Assembly: GCA_017554105.1 (NCBI GenBank)
Contig: JAFZIY010000002.1
Location: forward strand, 1-50,217
Direction of reading: 5' to 3'
Length of the DNA: 50,217 bases
Source of the DNA: Prevotella sp.
GTDB lineage: Bacteria; Bacteroidota; Bacteroidia; Bacteroidales; Bacteroidaceae
Every line of letters begins with the position of its first letter. Position 1 is the first letter of the stretch. The notes beneath the pieces are model-generated. The model did no database searches, was not told where the DNA came from, and saw nothing but the letters and a program-made list of their open reading frames with translations. The position numbers were made by a program, and so were the translations under genes. Shown one piece after another: positions 34,168 to 44,466 of the stretch.

Positions 34168-36843
34168 ATGGACGAAAATCAGACATTTGACCAGGACAGG
34201 ATTATTAAAATTAACATCGAGGAGGAAATGAAAACCTCCTATATCGACTATTCTATGTCGGTAATCGTTGCTCGTGCGCTTCCAGATGTGCGCGACGGAT
34301 TCAAGCCGGTGCACCGACGCATACTCTATGGAATGAAGGGTATCAACAACCTTAGTACCCAACCATATAAGAAATGTGCACGCGTTGTGGGTGAGGTGCT
34401 TGGTAAGTACCATCCACATGGCGATGGTTCAGTCTATGGTGCATTGGTTCGCATGGGACAAGAGTGGAACATGCGCTATACGCTTGTTGACGGACAAGGA
34501 AACTTCGGTTCCGTTGACGGTGACTCACCGGCTGCTATGCGTTATACTGAGTGCCGTCTCTCGAAGATGGGAGAGCATATCATGGACGACATAGAGAAGG
34601 ACACCGTTGATATGGTGAACAACTTCGACGACTCTCTCACTGAACCAAGTGTGATGCCGACAAAGGTTCCTAACCTCCTGGTAAATGGAGGTAATGGTAT
34701 TGCCGTTGGTATGGCGACAAACATGCCGACACATAACCTTGGTGAAGTAATCGATGGTTGTTGTGCGTTCATTGACAATCCCGACATCGATACGGAAGGA
34801 TTGATGAAGTATATCCCCGCTCCTGACTTCCCTACAGGTGCCTACATCTACGGCTTACAAGGCGTTAAGGAAGCATATGAGACAGGTCGCGGACGTATTT
34901 TGATGCGTGCCAAAGCTGAGATAGAGAGTGATGAGAGTCACGACAAGATCGTTATTACCGAGATTCCTTATGGAGTTAACAAGGCACAACTTATCGAGTA
35001 TATTGCCGATCTCGTAAAAGACGGAAAACTGGATGGCATCTCTAATGCTAACGATGAAACCGGTCGTCAGGGTATGCGCATCGTTATCGATGTAAAGAAG
35101 GATGCCAATGCCAATGTGATATTAAATAAGTTATTTAAGATGACCGCTCTACAGAGCTCATTCTCAGTTAATAACATCGCATTGGTTCCAAGCAAGAATG
35201 ACCACTCTAAGCTTTATCCAAGACTCCTCACGCTACGTGAGTGCATAAGTTACTTTGTAGAGCATCGTCGTGAGGTTACAATTCGTCGAACCAAGTTTGA
35301 CCTTAAGAAAGCCCAGGAACGTGCTCATATACTTGAAGGACTCATTATCGCATGCGACAATATCGATGAGGTTGTTCACATTATACGTGGTTCGAAGACT
35401 CCAGCAGATGCCCAGCGCAATTTGGAACAGCGCTTCGAACTTGACGAACTCCAGTCGAAGGCAATTGTAGACATGCGTCTTTCTCAGTTGACTGGACTCC
35501 GTATGGATCAGTTGCATGCTGAGTATGACGACTTGATGAAGCAGATTGATTACTTGCAGAGCATTCTTGACGACCCAGAGCTTTGCAAGAAGGTCATGAA
35601 AGATGAGCTTCAGGAGGTAAAGGAGAAATATGGCGACCCGCGTCGCACACAGATAGTGCCAGACGAGCATGAGTTCAATGCTGAGGACTTCTATCCAAAC
35701 GACCCAGTGGTTATTACTGTTAGTCATCTTGGATACATTAAGCGCACACCTCTGTCAGAGTTCCGCGAGCAGTCACGAGGTGGCGTTGGAAGCAAGGGAG
35801 CCCGTAGCCGCGACCAGGATTTTACCGAATACATCTATCCGGCAACGATGCATCAGACTATGATGTTCTTCACTCGCAAGGGCCGTTGCTACTGGTTGAA
35901 ATGCTATGAGATACCTGAAGGTGACAAGAATTCAAAGGGTAGGGCCATTCAAAACATGCTTAACATTGATTCGGACGATCAGGTTAATGCATTCATGCGC
36001 CTGCGCAACAAGGGTCTTGACGACCAGGAGTTCATCAATTCTCATTATGTTGTATTTGCAACGAAGAACGGTATCGTTAAGAAAACATCACTCGAAGCAT
36101 ATTCAAGACCACGTGCTAATGGTGTGATAGCCATCAATATACTTGAGGGTGATGAGGTTGTTGACGTTCGTTTGACTAATGGACATAACGAACTCATCAT
36201 TGCCAACCGCAATGGTCGTGCCGTTAGATTCAACGAGAACGCCATTCGTGCTATGGGGCGTGTGGCAACAGGTGTTATAGGTATGCGTCTCGATGGTGGC
36301 GATGATGCCGTTGTAGGAATGGTTGTCGTGAACAAGCCGGAAGAGGAAACCATCATGGTGGTAAGCGAAAACGGTTATGGCAAGCGTTCACAGGTTGAGG
36401 ATTATCGTATAACCAACCGTGGAACGAAGGGTGTGAAGACACTTAACATCACGGAAAAGACGGGACGTCTGGTAGCAATTAAGAACGTTACTGACCAGAA
36501 TGACCTTATGATAATCAACAAGAGTGGCATAGTCATCAGGCTCGCCGTTAGCGAGTGCAGAGTCATGGGACGAAACACCCAGGGCGTACGTCTGATTAAT
36601 CTTTCTAAGAAAAATGACGTCATAGCAAGTGTATGCAAAGTTATGAGCTCTGAATTGGAGGCCATCGCAGAGCAGAAGAGTCGTGAGGCATTCGCCCAGA
36701 ATAGTGAGGCTTTCAAGAGCGAGACTGGTCAGGGCATGTCAGGCACCTCTTCTTCTGACAACGAAGGCGAAGATGTTGAGGGCGACGACTATGACAACAC
36801 TCCTCTCGTTGACTTTGACGAGCCTACAGAGGACAATCAATAA
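34168..36843 (+). CDS. gyrA: DNA gyrase subunit A
   Basis: Subunit A of gyrase, which cuts and rejoins DNA during ATP-driven supercoiling. It has 891 residues. The catalytic Tyr126 is in AMRYTECRL. The fluoroquinolone-related segment is HPHGDGSVYGALVRMGQEW (82-100): residue 87, at the position of E. coli Ser83, is Gly, and residue 91, at the position of Asp87, is also Gly. The C-terminal beta-pinwheel (about 510-830) includes the GyrA box QSRGGVGSKGAR. An acidic Ser/Asp/Glu tail ends the protein. The leader has its own promoter, and a gene for an exported TPR protein follows 35 bp later. Confidence 0.97.
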   Translation: MDENQTFDQDRIIKINIEEEMKTSYIDYSMSVIVARALPDVRDGFKPVHRRILYGMKGINNLSTQPYKKCARVVGEVLGKYHPHGDGSVYGALVRMGQEWNMRYTLVDGQGNFGSVDGDSPAAMRYTECRLSKMGEHIMDDIEKDTVDMVNNFDDSLTEPSVMPTKVPNLLVNGGNGIAVGMATNMPTHNLGEVIDGCCAFIDNPDIDTEGLMKYIPAPDFPTGAYIYGLQGVKEAYETGRGRILMRAKAEIESDESHDKIVITEIPYGVNKAQLIEYIADLVKDGKLDGISNANDETGRQGMRIVIDVKKDANANVILNKLFKMTALQSSFSVNNIALVPSKNDHSKLYPRLLTLRECISYFVEHRREVTIRRTKFDLKKAQERAHILEGLIIACDNIDEVVHIIRGSKTPADAQRNLEQRFELDELQSKAIVDMRLSQLTGLRMDQLHAEYDDLMKQIDYLQSILDDPELCKKVMKDELQEVKEKYGDPRRTQIVPDEHEFNAEDFYPNDPVVITVSHLGYIKRTPLSEFREQSRGGVGSKGARSRDQDFTEYIYPATMHQTMMFFTRKGRCYWLKCYEIPEGDKNSKGRAIQNMLNIDSDDQVNAFMRLRNKGLDDQEFINSHYVVFATKNGIVKKTSLEAYSRPRANGVIAINILEGDEVVDVRLTNGHNELIIANRNGRAVRFNENAIRAMGRVATGVIGMRLDGGDDAVVGMVVVNKPEEETIMVVSENGYGKRSQVEDYRITNRGTKGVKTLNITEKTGRLVAIKNVTDQNDLMIINKSGIVIRLAVSECRVMGRNTQGVRLINLSKKNDVIASVCKVMSSELEAIAEQKSREAFAQNSEAFKSETGQGMSGTSSSDNEGEDVEGDDYDNTPLVDFDEPTEDNQ

Positions 36844-36878
36844 GAAAATAATATCAAACCTTTTAAAACTTAAGAATT

Positions 36879-38045
36879 ATGAAGAAATTAATGATGATGG
36901 CTGTTGCTGCTCTCTTTGCCGCTTCGGCCAATGCACAGACAGACATCGTTAAGCTGGTCAAGAAAGCCAAGACCTATAGCGATGCCATGGAACTGGTTAA
37001 TCAAGGTGTAAGTGCCTTGAGCAACGAAGACAAGGGTAAGGTTTACACAAAGTTGTGTGAGCTTGCAGCTAAGGAGTTCTCCGCAGAGCAGGAAAACTAC
37101 ATCAAGAAGGACCTTACTCCTGGATATGACGTGAACAACGCCTATACGGCTGCTCAGAGTCTCCTCAAGTCAAGCATCTTGCTTCGTGCTGTTGACGCAA
37201 AAGCACCTCTTAAATATATTGCTCAGTTGAATAAGGCTCGTGAGATGATGCTCAATGCAGGTCAGGAAGGTCTCGATACCAAGGACTACAATAAGGTTCT
37301 TGCAAATCTCGGACTTTATGTTGATGCCGCTGATGTGGTTACCGATGGTAATCTGGCACTCGATCCTAACGTTCCACAGATTGCATACTTCTCTACATGG
37401 GGCGCTTCTGAGCTTAAGGATGATGCCAATGTGATGAAGTATTCTACATATGCACTTAACGATTCTGCATATGGTGCTCCTGCAATGAGCCTTATGCTTA
37501 ACGCTATGGAGAAGAAAGTCGCTTCTAAGCAGGACTCTGTAGAGTTCGTTCAGAAGATGAAGGGAATGATTGGCAAGTATCCTGTAGGCAAGGCAGACGA
37601 TGCCATCCTTGGCAAGATTGTTTCATTCTATTCTGCTCCACAATATGCAGCTGAGATAGACAAGTTGCTTGATGAGACTGTAGCCTCTAATCCTAAATCC
37701 GATATGGCATGGGCATTGAAGGGTCAGACAGCACTCAATAAGATGGATTATGACGCCGCTATAATGGCTAACAAGAAGGCAATTGAACTCAATCCTAAGT
37801 TCACTCAGGTTAGATTCAACCTTGCAACTGGCCAGAAAGACAAGGCTATGACTATTATCGATGCTGCTGGTGGCAATGTGACTCCAGAGGCTAAGGCTCT
37901 TGTTGACGAGGCTATTGCAAACTTCACTCAGATTCGCGAGGAAGATCCAGACCATGAGGTTGTACAATGGAAGTATCCTCTGGCTCAATGCTATTACATC
38001 CTTGGCAACACCGCTAAGTATGAGGAAACCATAGCTCTGCCGTAA
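36879..38045 (+). CDS. Exported TPR-containing protein
   Basis: A 388-residue protein with a signal peptide (MKKLMMMAVAALFAASANAQ) and mostly helical mature part. Clear TPR-type units are near the C-terminus (DMAWALKGQTALNKMDYDAAIMANKKAIELNP, which I read as one unit). The periplasm is the likely site. I do not recognise a specific family; such proteins often serve as scaffolds. It lies 35 bp after gyrA and 27 bp before a second TPR gene, so the two may be one unit. Confidence 0.82.
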   Translation: MKKLMMMAVAALFAASANAQTDIVKLVKKAKTYSDAMELVNQGVSALSNEDKGKVYTKLCELAAKEFSAEQENYIKKDLTPGYDVNNAYTAAQSLLKSSILLRAVDAKAPLKYIAQLNKAREMMLNAGQEGLDTKDYNKVLANLGLYVDAADVVTDGNLALDPNVPQIAYFSTWGASELKDDANVMKYSTYALNDSAYGAPAMSLMLNAMEKKVASKQDSVEFVQKMKGMIGKYPVGKADDAILGKIVSFYSAPQYAAEIDKLLDETVASNPKSDMAWALKGQTALNKMDYDAAIMANKKAIELNPKFTQVRFNLATGQKDKAMTIIDAAGGNVTPEAKALVDEAIANFTQIREEDPDHEVVQWKYPLAQCYYILGNTAKYEETIALP

Positions 38046-38072
38046 TATCTTTAAGAAAAACAAACATTAAGA

Positions 38073-39281
38073 ATGATACTTAAGAAGCAGTTGATATTAT
38101 CAATGCTTCTCTTAATAACCCAAAGTCCGTGCGTGAACGCTCAAAAGAAAGAGATTGCTCAGGCACGGACTTATATTAAGAGCGGCAAAAACCTTGATAA
38201 GGCGGAACAGGCAATGAATAAGTTGCTCCGCGACAGTGCCAATATAGATAATATAAGGATATACACGACACTTGCTGAAGCCGTCAGGAAACAGTATGAG
38301 CAAGTGAATGAGAAGGTATATCTGAAACAATCTTATGACTCTGCCGCATTCTTTAATATCGCCAAGAAGGTTTTTGACGTTCATGAAAAGCTGGATAGTG
38401 CCCTTGTTATCTATGGCAAGAAACCAGATGCCAATACCAAGATAAGGGCAAGAAATAGTGAATATCTGAACATATACCGCGTCAATCTTTATAACGGAGG
38501 CCTGTATTGGTTGCGCAAAAACGACTTTAAGAAAGCAATAACTATGTTTGATGCATATCTGGATTGCCACCGTCAGCCTCTTTTCTCCGATTACACACTT
38601 AACGAAAACGATGATATCGCGCCGTTGGCGGCTTCCCGTGCTCTCTATTGTGGGTATAGGATGCAAAACACAAGCATTGTCTTCAAGAATAAGGAGTTGG
38701 CACTTAAGGATACGGCGATGCTTGAGCGCACCTTGCAATATCTGGCAGAGACATACACCTTGACGAATGACACTTCCAAGTATGTCAACACCCTTATCGA
38801 TGGAATCGGCAATTTTCCACGTTCAAATTATTTTTTCACCCATTTAATCGACTATTATAGTAACACAAACCATTTCGAGGAAGCACTAAGAATTGCCGAT
38901 AAAGCGATTTCGTTGGACAGTTTGGAGACGTTGTATCTTTATGCCAAGAGTAATATTTTGCTTAATATCGGAAAGTACGATGATTGCATTGATTTGTGCG
39001 ATAAAATCATATCAATTAACGATTCCGTTTCAGAAGCATATTATAATGCTGGTGTAGCTTATATCAACAAGGCGTTTACAATGGAAAAAAGCAGGGTGAA
39101 CAACAAGAAACGCCAACAGATAAAGGGTCTTTATTCCAAGTCTTTGACCTATATCGAGAAGTACAGGGCAATGCGACCTGACGACAAAGACAAGTGGGCG
39201 GCAGCACTATACAATGTTTATCTCAAACTTAATATGGGCAAGGAGTTTGAGGAGATAGACAGGATACTTAAGAATTCATGA
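38073..39281 (+). CDS. Exported TPR-containing protein
   Basis: A 402-residue protein with a signal peptide of about 23 residues (ending VNAQ) and many helix pairs. TPR-like units include NGGLYWLRKNDFKKAITMFDAYLD and NHFEEALRIADKAISLDSLETLYLYAKS. It resembles the preceding gene product in layout and probably acts with it. It ends 4 bp before the convergent plug-domain gene. No enzymatic motif is visible. Confidence 0.8.
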   Translation: MILKKQLILSMLLLITQSPCVNAQKKEIAQARTYIKSGKNLDKAEQAMNKLLRDSANIDNIRIYTTLAEAVRKQYEQVNEKVYLKQSYDSAAFFNIAKKVFDVHEKLDSALVIYGKKPDANTKIRARNSEYLNIYRVNLYNGGLYWLRKNDFKKAITMFDAYLDCHRQPLFSDYTLNENDDIAPLAASRALYCGYRMQNTSIVFKNKELALKDTAMLERTLQYLAETYTLTNDTSKYVNTLIDGIGNFPRSNYFFTHLIDYYSNTNHFEEALRIADKAISLDSLETLYLYAKSNILLNIGKYDDCIDLCDKIISINDSVSEAYYNAGVAYINKAFTMEKSRVNNKKRQQIKGLYSKSLTYIEKYRAMRPDDKDKWAAALYNVYLKLNMGKEFEEIDRILKNS

Positions 39282-39285
39282 ACCG

Positions 39286-40539
39286 CTATTTATATTGTGC
39301 GTTCTGATATCCGACCAACCTATCATACCGTCCCCCGGGCGCTTTATAATAAACGTATGCCTGATATGTGTTTTCCGTTTGATAAAAGCTTCCCTCGGTA
39401 GGCATAATGCGTGAAACACCGTTTTCATCCAGCATTATGTATTGATAGCTATAATAACCTTGTTTCTGCATCAGAACGGCTTCATAGCACATCTTCTCGT
39501 CATTATACTCCATCTTATATTTGGGAATGAACTGGTTGTTCGTCCATACACCGTTTATATACACATCTCCGTTTACTCTCTGCGGACAATATAGCCTATA
39601 GTGAACGAGCACATATTCAGATGTCCTGTCGTTCTCGATGTTGTCGCTATTTCGAATATAGAAGGCACCATTCGCGTCCTCATCGTATAAATAGTTGAGT
39701 CTTTCCTTTGACGAGAAAGGATATACATTATAGTTCTCTCCATCCCATTCGAGATAATCTATTCCCATAGTGGTATGATGTATGTCAAGTATCTCATACT
39801 TGTGATACTCGTTTCCAGCATCAAATATCAAGTCCCTGTTATGCTCCCATCTCAAACCATCAGGCATGATATATTGTGGTTTGGCGTTTATCTTTGCATT
39901 ATCCCATCGCTGGTTTTGCGTGACAACCGTCTTTATCTGGTCCTGATGATTGTTTATAATGGTGCCACCATAGTTCAGGTTCATTGATACCTGCTGGTGG
40001 CTGTTGTTTATGTCGATATCAGTGTTTGCCGAGATATTGAGCGACACGCCCATCTGCGGCTCAACAACCATGAAGCAGGCGGTAAACATAGGTTCGCTAT
40101 CGGCATTCTCGTCATAGACAGTAACCTTGTAGTTCCCGCTTAACTTCAACTTGCAATACTCATTAGGAATGACCAGCGAGTAATGGTTGTATAAAATGTT
40201 GGTGTTTAATGACTCCTGGACATCATCGATGGTGTTCCCCTCAGCAAAACCTTCAACGTAATCACTTGAGAACAACTCTTCGGAAGTAGTCCAGTCGGCC
40301 TCACAATGCTCTATGGTGTAAGTGTACCTCTGGTATGTGTGCGTCAGGTCGTCAAAGGATATATGAATATAGTTGGCGTCACTTAAACTATTCAGTTTTA
40401 TTACTGGCGGTAACAGCCAGTTCTCACCTGCAACCACCTGTAGGGAGGCAATCCTGTCATTGTATATTATGTTTCTTTGTGCTATTGCCCCAAGTGGTAA
40501 CAATATGGTAATCAGTAGCAGGTAAAAGACTTTATTCAT
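39286..40539 (-). CDS. DUF5103 protein (type IX secretion plug-type domain)
   Basis: A 417-residue minus-strand protein with a signal peptide (about 1-20, ending AIAQ). The mature part is beta-rich, with segments typical of DUF5103: YTIEHCEADWTTSEELFSSDYVEG and LVHYRLYCPQRVNGDVYINGVWTNN. The N-terminal half of the family is called the plug domain because a member blocks the SprA pore of the type IX secretion system. Whether this organism has that system cannot be judged from this window. It converges on the TPR gene and diverges from the DUF4375 gene 73 bp away. Confidence 0.85.
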   Translation of the reverse strand: MNKVFYLLLITILLPLGAIAQRNIIYNDRIASLQVVAGENWLLPPVIKLNSLSDANYIHISFDDLTHTYQRYTYTIEHCEADWTTSEELFSSDYVEGFAEGNTIDDVQESLNTNILYNHYSLVIPNEYCKLKLSGNYKVTVYDENADSEPMFTACFMVVEPQMGVSLNISANTDIDINNSHQQVSMNLNYGGTIINNHQDQIKTVVTQNQRWDNAKINAKPQYIMPDGLRWEHNRDLIFDAGNEYHKYEILDIHHTTMGIDYLEWDGENYNVYPFSSKERLNYLYDEDANGAFYIRNSDNIENDRTSEYVLVHYRLYCPQRVNGDVYINGVWTNNQFIPKYKMEYNDEKMCYEAVLMQKQGYYSYQYIMLDENGVSRIMPTEGSFYQTENTYQAYVYYKAPGGRYDRLVGYQNAQYK

Positions 40540-40581
40540 AAGTTTTTTTCTTTTATAACGTAGTTATACCGATTTTTATTG

Positions 40582-40589
40582 TAACTTTG
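40582..40589 (+). promoter_or_regulatory. Possible -7 box before the DUF4375 gene
   Basis: TAACTTTG fits the -7 consensus, 23 bp upstream of the ATG. I see no clear -33 TTTG at the usual distance. Confidence 0.5.
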
Positions 40590-40612
40590 CACATGAATTA
40601 GAAAAAGTAGTT

Positions 40613-41116
40613 ATGATTCACGCAGAAGTTAAAGACATCGACCTTCAGAATGCGGCGAGTAAAGGCATGGACGAGTTCATACAAGTCTTTGTCGATGGCA
40701 TTTATAGTGCCATTGGTGGAGAGCTTACGCAAGAATCGATAGTTGAGCTCAATTCTGATCAGGTCACGTTGCTGGCATATATCATCTTGCGAGACGAGGT
40801 GATGGATGGTGGCTTCGTTCAGCTTATCCATAACGGATACGGTCTTTTCATCTTTAAGAATCCTTTCGCGAAGGCATTGAAGAACTGGGGACTTAAGGAT
40901 TTGAGCAGGTTGATTTACAATGTCCATACGCTCTACGTGAAATATCATGCTGAGATTGAGAAGGATTGCGATGATGACGAGTTTATGGCTATGTTCGAGC
41001 GCTTCCCCGAATTCGACGAATATGACGATGACTTCGTAGAAAACGAGGAGCAATGGACCGATGAAATCGCACATTATATAGATTCTCACATCGACAACTT
41101 CGCAAAGATTGTATAA
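40613..41116 (+). CDS. DUF4375 (DMP19-type) protein
   Basis: A 167-residue acidic cytosolic protein. The segment LAYIILRDEVMDGGFVQLIHNGYG matches the DUF4375 core (E.xNGGF.QFf.N.xG). The C-terminal half is rich in Asp and Glu (ERFPEFDEYDDDFVENEEQW), and DMP19-type proteins are thought to mimic DNA with such surfaces. No function is established for the bacterial members. The smpB gene follows 12 bp later, so they may share a transcript. Confidence 0.7.
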   Translation: MIHAEVKDIDLQNAASKGMDEFIQVFVDGIYSAIGGELTQESIVELNSDQVTLLAYIILRDEVMDGGFVQLIHNGYGLFIFKNPFAKALKNWGLKDLSRLIYNVHTLYVKYHAEIEKDCDDDEFMAMFERFPEFDEYDDDFVENEEQWTDEIAHYIDSHIDNFAKIV

Positions 41117-41128
41117 TTTATTTCGAGA

Positions 41129-41608
41129 ATGAATAAGGAAGAAGAACTTCTTAGGAAAAAGAGTCCTATCAATATAAAAAACAAGAAAGCTTCGTTTGAG
41201 TATTTCTTTGTTGATGTTCTTACGGCTGGCATTGTACTTACGGGAACAGAAATCAAGTCCATCCGTATGGGCAAGGCGTCTCTGGTCGATTCCTATTGCC
41301 ATATCCATAATAATGAGATTTGGGTGAAAGGAATGAACATATCTCCTTATTTCTATGGTTCATATAGCAATCATGAGAGCAAGCGCGAGCGCAAGCTTCT
41401 CTTGACCAGGCGTGAGATACATAAGCTTGACGAAGCATCGAAACTTCCTGGTTATACAATTGTCCCGATACTTCTTTTCATTGACGATAAAGGTCGTGCG
41501 AAGCTTGATATTGCTTTGGCAAGGGGAAAGAAAGTGTATGACAAAAGACAGACAATGAAAGAAAAGGAAGACCGCCGGGAGATGGATAGGGCAGTTAAGA
41601 GATACTGA
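41129..41608 (+). CDS. smpB: SsrA-binding protein SmpB
   Basis: Binds tmRNA and rescues stalled ribosomes. It has 159 residues with the hallmark blocks [28 protein letters not shown] and the C-terminal basic tail ([25 protein letters not shown]) that enters the ribosomal decoding path. The tmRNA gene itself is not in this window. The following metH gene begins 35 bp later. Confidence 0.97.
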   Translation: MNKEEELLRKKSPINIKNKKASFEYFFVDVLTAGIVLTGTEIKSIRMGKASLVDSYCHIHNNEIWVKGMNISPYFYGSYSNHESKRERKLLLTRREIHKLDEASKLPGYTIVPILLFIDDKGRAKLDIALARGKKVYDKRQTMKEKEDRREMDRAVKRY

Positions 41609-41643
41609 TGCTATTCTCAAAAGGTTTGTTGAAACGGTAATAT

Positions 41644-44412
41644 ATGAAGAGTATTCGGGATGTTATAAAGGAAAGGATTCTCATACTTGACGGTGCTATG
41701 GGAACGATGATTCAGCAATATAATCTTGTTGAAAAGGATTTCCGTGGCGAGAGGTTTGCTGATAGCAAGTGCCTCTTGAAAGGCAATAATGACATTCTCA
41801 ATATAACCCGTCCTGATATCGTTGAGGAGATTCACGAGAAGTATCTGAAAGCAGGTGCTGACATCATCACCACAAACACCTTTAGCAGCCAGCGTATAAG
41901 CCAGATGGACTATGCCCTCCAGGGCATTTGTAGGGAGATGGCGTTTAATGGCGCACGTATTGCACGCAAGATAGCAGACAGGTATTCTACTGATGAGAAG
42001 CCCCGATATGTGGCAGGCAGCATCGGACCTACCACCAAGACATGCTCGATGAGCAATGACATCAGCAATCCCGCCTTTCGCGACCTTACGTATGATGCTC
42101 TTTACGATGCCTATACCGAGCAAATAGAGGGAATGATTGACGGAGGCATCGACGCCATACTTATAGAGACGATATTCGACACCCTTAATGCGAAATGTGC
42201 TATAGACGCTTCTGTCGCTATTATGAACAAGCGAGGCATAAACCTGCCTATAATGCTTTCCGTGACCGTAAGCGACCTGGCGGGCAGAACCCTTAGCGGT
42301 CAGTCTCTCGATGCCTTCCTTGCAAGCGTCAGTTCATATCCTATATTCTCCGTGGGACTCAACTGTTCCTTCGGCGCTAAGCAGATGTTCCAGTATATCG
42401 AGGAGATATCACGCAAGGCGCCATATTACATAAGCGCATATCCTAATGCCGGACTGCCCAACTCATTGGGACTTTACGATGAGACTCCGGAGAGCATGTC
42501 GGCAGATATCGCCCATTTCATCGACGAAGGACTGGTGAATATCATCGGTGGTTGTTGTGGAACTACCGATGAGTTTATCGCGAAATATGTGAGTCTTGCC
42601 GACAACAAGGCGCCACATGTAGTCGCAAAGCCTCACGAAAGCATCGAACTGAGTGGTCTGGAGAAACTTGAGTTGTCGCCCGAGGTTCCGTTCATAAATG
42701 TCGGCGAGCGTTGTAATGTGGCTGGAAGTCGTAAGTTCCTGCGCCTAATCAAGGAGAAGAACTACGAGGAGGCATTGCAGATAGCGAGAAAACAGGTCGA
42801 CGATGGCGCTCTTGTCATAGACGTTAACATGGACGACGGTCTGCTTGACGCTCCCCATGAGATGTCCCATTTCCTTAATCTTGTCGCTTCCGAGCCAGAC
42901 ATCTCAAAGGTTCCCATAATGATTGACTCGAGCAAGTGGGATGTCATTCTTGAGGGTTTGAAGTGTGTTCAGGGCAAGTGCATCGTAAACTCCATCTCGT
43001 TAAAGGAAGGCGAGGAAGTGTTCATAAGCCACGCTCGTGATGTGATGCGTTTTGGTGCTGCCGTTGTCGTTATGTGCTTTGACGAGAAAGGGCAGGCCAC
43101 TACCTATGATAGAAAGATTGAGATAGCAGAACGTGCATATAGAATACTTGTTGATGTGGTTGGAATGAAGCCCTCAGACATCATTTTCGACCCAAACATA
43201 CTTACCGTCTCAACCGGAATACCTGAGCATGACTCATATAGTCTTGACTTCATACGAGCCACGAAATGGATTCGCGAGAATCTTCCACATGCCAATGTGA
43301 GTGGAGGAGTGAGCAATCTCAGTTTCTCATTCAGGGGAAACAACTACATTCGCGAGGCTATGCATGCTGTATTCCTTTATCATGCGATAAGGAACGGTAT
43401 GAACTTCGGTATCGTTAATCCCGCTACAAGTGTCCTTTATGCAGACATTCCGAGCGACCAACTCGAAATTATTGAGAACGTTATACTGAACAAGACACCA
43501 GACGCTTCCGACCGTTTGATTGAACTCGCCGAGAAGATACGTGAGGAGAATGAAAGTCTTAAGAACCAGAACCCGTCGAAGGCCAATTCGCCTAAAGATA
43601 CGGCAAACGAGTGGCGAAGCAAGAGTCTTGAGGAGAGGCTGGAGTATTCCCTCGTTAAAGGTATCGGTAGTTTCCTTGAGGAAGACCTGAACGAGGCACT
43701 TGCCATTTATCCGCATGCTGTAGATATCATCGAAGGTCCTCTGATGTCGGGTATGAATACCGTAGGTACATTGTTCGGCGAAGGCAAGATGTTCTTGCCA
43801 CAGGTGGTTAAGACAGCACGAACGATGAAAGAGGCCGTTGCCATCCTACAGCCGCATATCGAGGCAGAGAAAGCAGAAGGCTCAGCCAAGGCTGGCAAGG
43901 TGCTTCTTGCTACTGTTAAGGGCGACGTTCATGACATCGGGAAGAATATAGTTGCTGTCATAATGGCTTGCAACAACTACGAGGTCGTTGACATGGGCGT
44001 TATGGTTCCAGCAGAGCAGATAGTAAAGAAAGCCATAGAAGAGAAGGTGGATCTGATAGGACTTAGCGGTCTGATAACGCCAAGTCTCGAGGAGATGGTC
44101 AACGTTGCCGTATCGTTAAGAAAGGCAGGTGTCAGCATTCCTATAATGATAGGCGGCGCCACGACGAGCAAACTACATGTGGCCTTGAAGATAGCGCCTG
44201 TCTATAAAGGTCCTGTGGTGTGGCTCAAGGATGCTTCCCAGAACGTGCTTGTGGCCTCCAACCTGATGAGCAGCGAGGAGGAGGATTTCGTTGACTCTCT
44301 CAACGAAGAATACAAGGCGATGCGGGAGGAGTATGATTCCGAGCATCAGGACCAGTTAGTCGACTTGCGCAAGGCGCGTGAGGAAAGACTAAACCTTTTC
44401 GAAAAAGAATAG
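41644..44412 (+). CDS. metH: Cobalamin-dependent methionine synthase, without reactivation domain
   Basis: Transfers a methyl group from methyltetrahydrofolate through cobalamin to homocysteine. It has 922 residues. The homocysteine module has zinc ligands in GLNCSFG (Cys near 241) and GGCCGTT (near 304-305). The folate module begins near [19 protein letters not shown]. The cobalamin module has the base-off ligand motif GDVHDIGKN with His763. The protein ends just after the cobalamin domain; the SAM-binding reactivation domain of the E. coli type (about 330 residues) is missing. A separate reactivating protein would be needed and is not in this window. Confidence 0.95.
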   Translation: MKSIRDVIKERILILDGAMGTMIQQYNLVEKDFRGERFADSKCLLKGNNDILNITRPDIVEEIHEKYLKAGADIITTNTFSSQRISQMDYALQGICREMAFNGARIARKIADRYSTDEKPRYVAGSIGPTTKTCSMSNDISNPAFRDLTYDALYDAYTEQIEGMIDGGIDAILIETIFDTLNAKCAIDASVAIMNKRGINLPIMLSVTVSDLAGRTLSGQSLDAFLASVSSYPIFSVGLNCSFGAKQMFQYIEEISRKAPYYISAYPNAGLPNSLGLYDETPESMSADIAHFIDEGLVNIIGGCCGTTDEFIAKYVSLADNKAPHVVAKPHESIELSGLEKLELSPEVPFINVGERCNVAGSRKFLRLIKEKNYEEALQIARKQVDDGALVIDVNMDDGLLDAPHEMSHFLNLVASEPDISKVPIMIDSSKWDVILEGLKCVQGKCIVNSISLKEGEEVFISHARDVMRFGAAVVVMCFDEKGQATTYDRKIEIAERAYRILVDVVGMKPSDIIFDPNILTVSTGIPEHDSYSLDFIRATKWIRENLPHANVSGGVSNLSFSFRGNNYIREAMHAVFLYHAIRNGMNFGIVNPATSVLYADIPSDQLEIIENVILNKTPDASDRLIELAEKIREENESLKNQNPSKANSPKDTANEWRSKSLEERLEYSLVKGIGSFLEEDLNEALAIYPHAVDIIEGPLMSGMNTVGTLFGEGKMFLPQVVKTARTMKEAVAILQPHIEAEKAEGSAKAGKVLLATVKGDVHDIGKNIVAVIMACNNYEVVDMGVMVPAEQIVKKAIEEKVDLIGLSGLITPSLEEMVNVAVSLRKAGVSIPIMIGGATTSKLHVALKIAPVYKGPVVWLKDASQNVLVASNLMSSEEEDFVDSLNEEYKAMREEYDSEHQDQLVDLRKAREERLNLFEKE

Positions 44413-44466
44413 TCAAACAAGTTAAATAGTAAGATAATAATTTGCGGCAAAGCCCGTATATATAAT

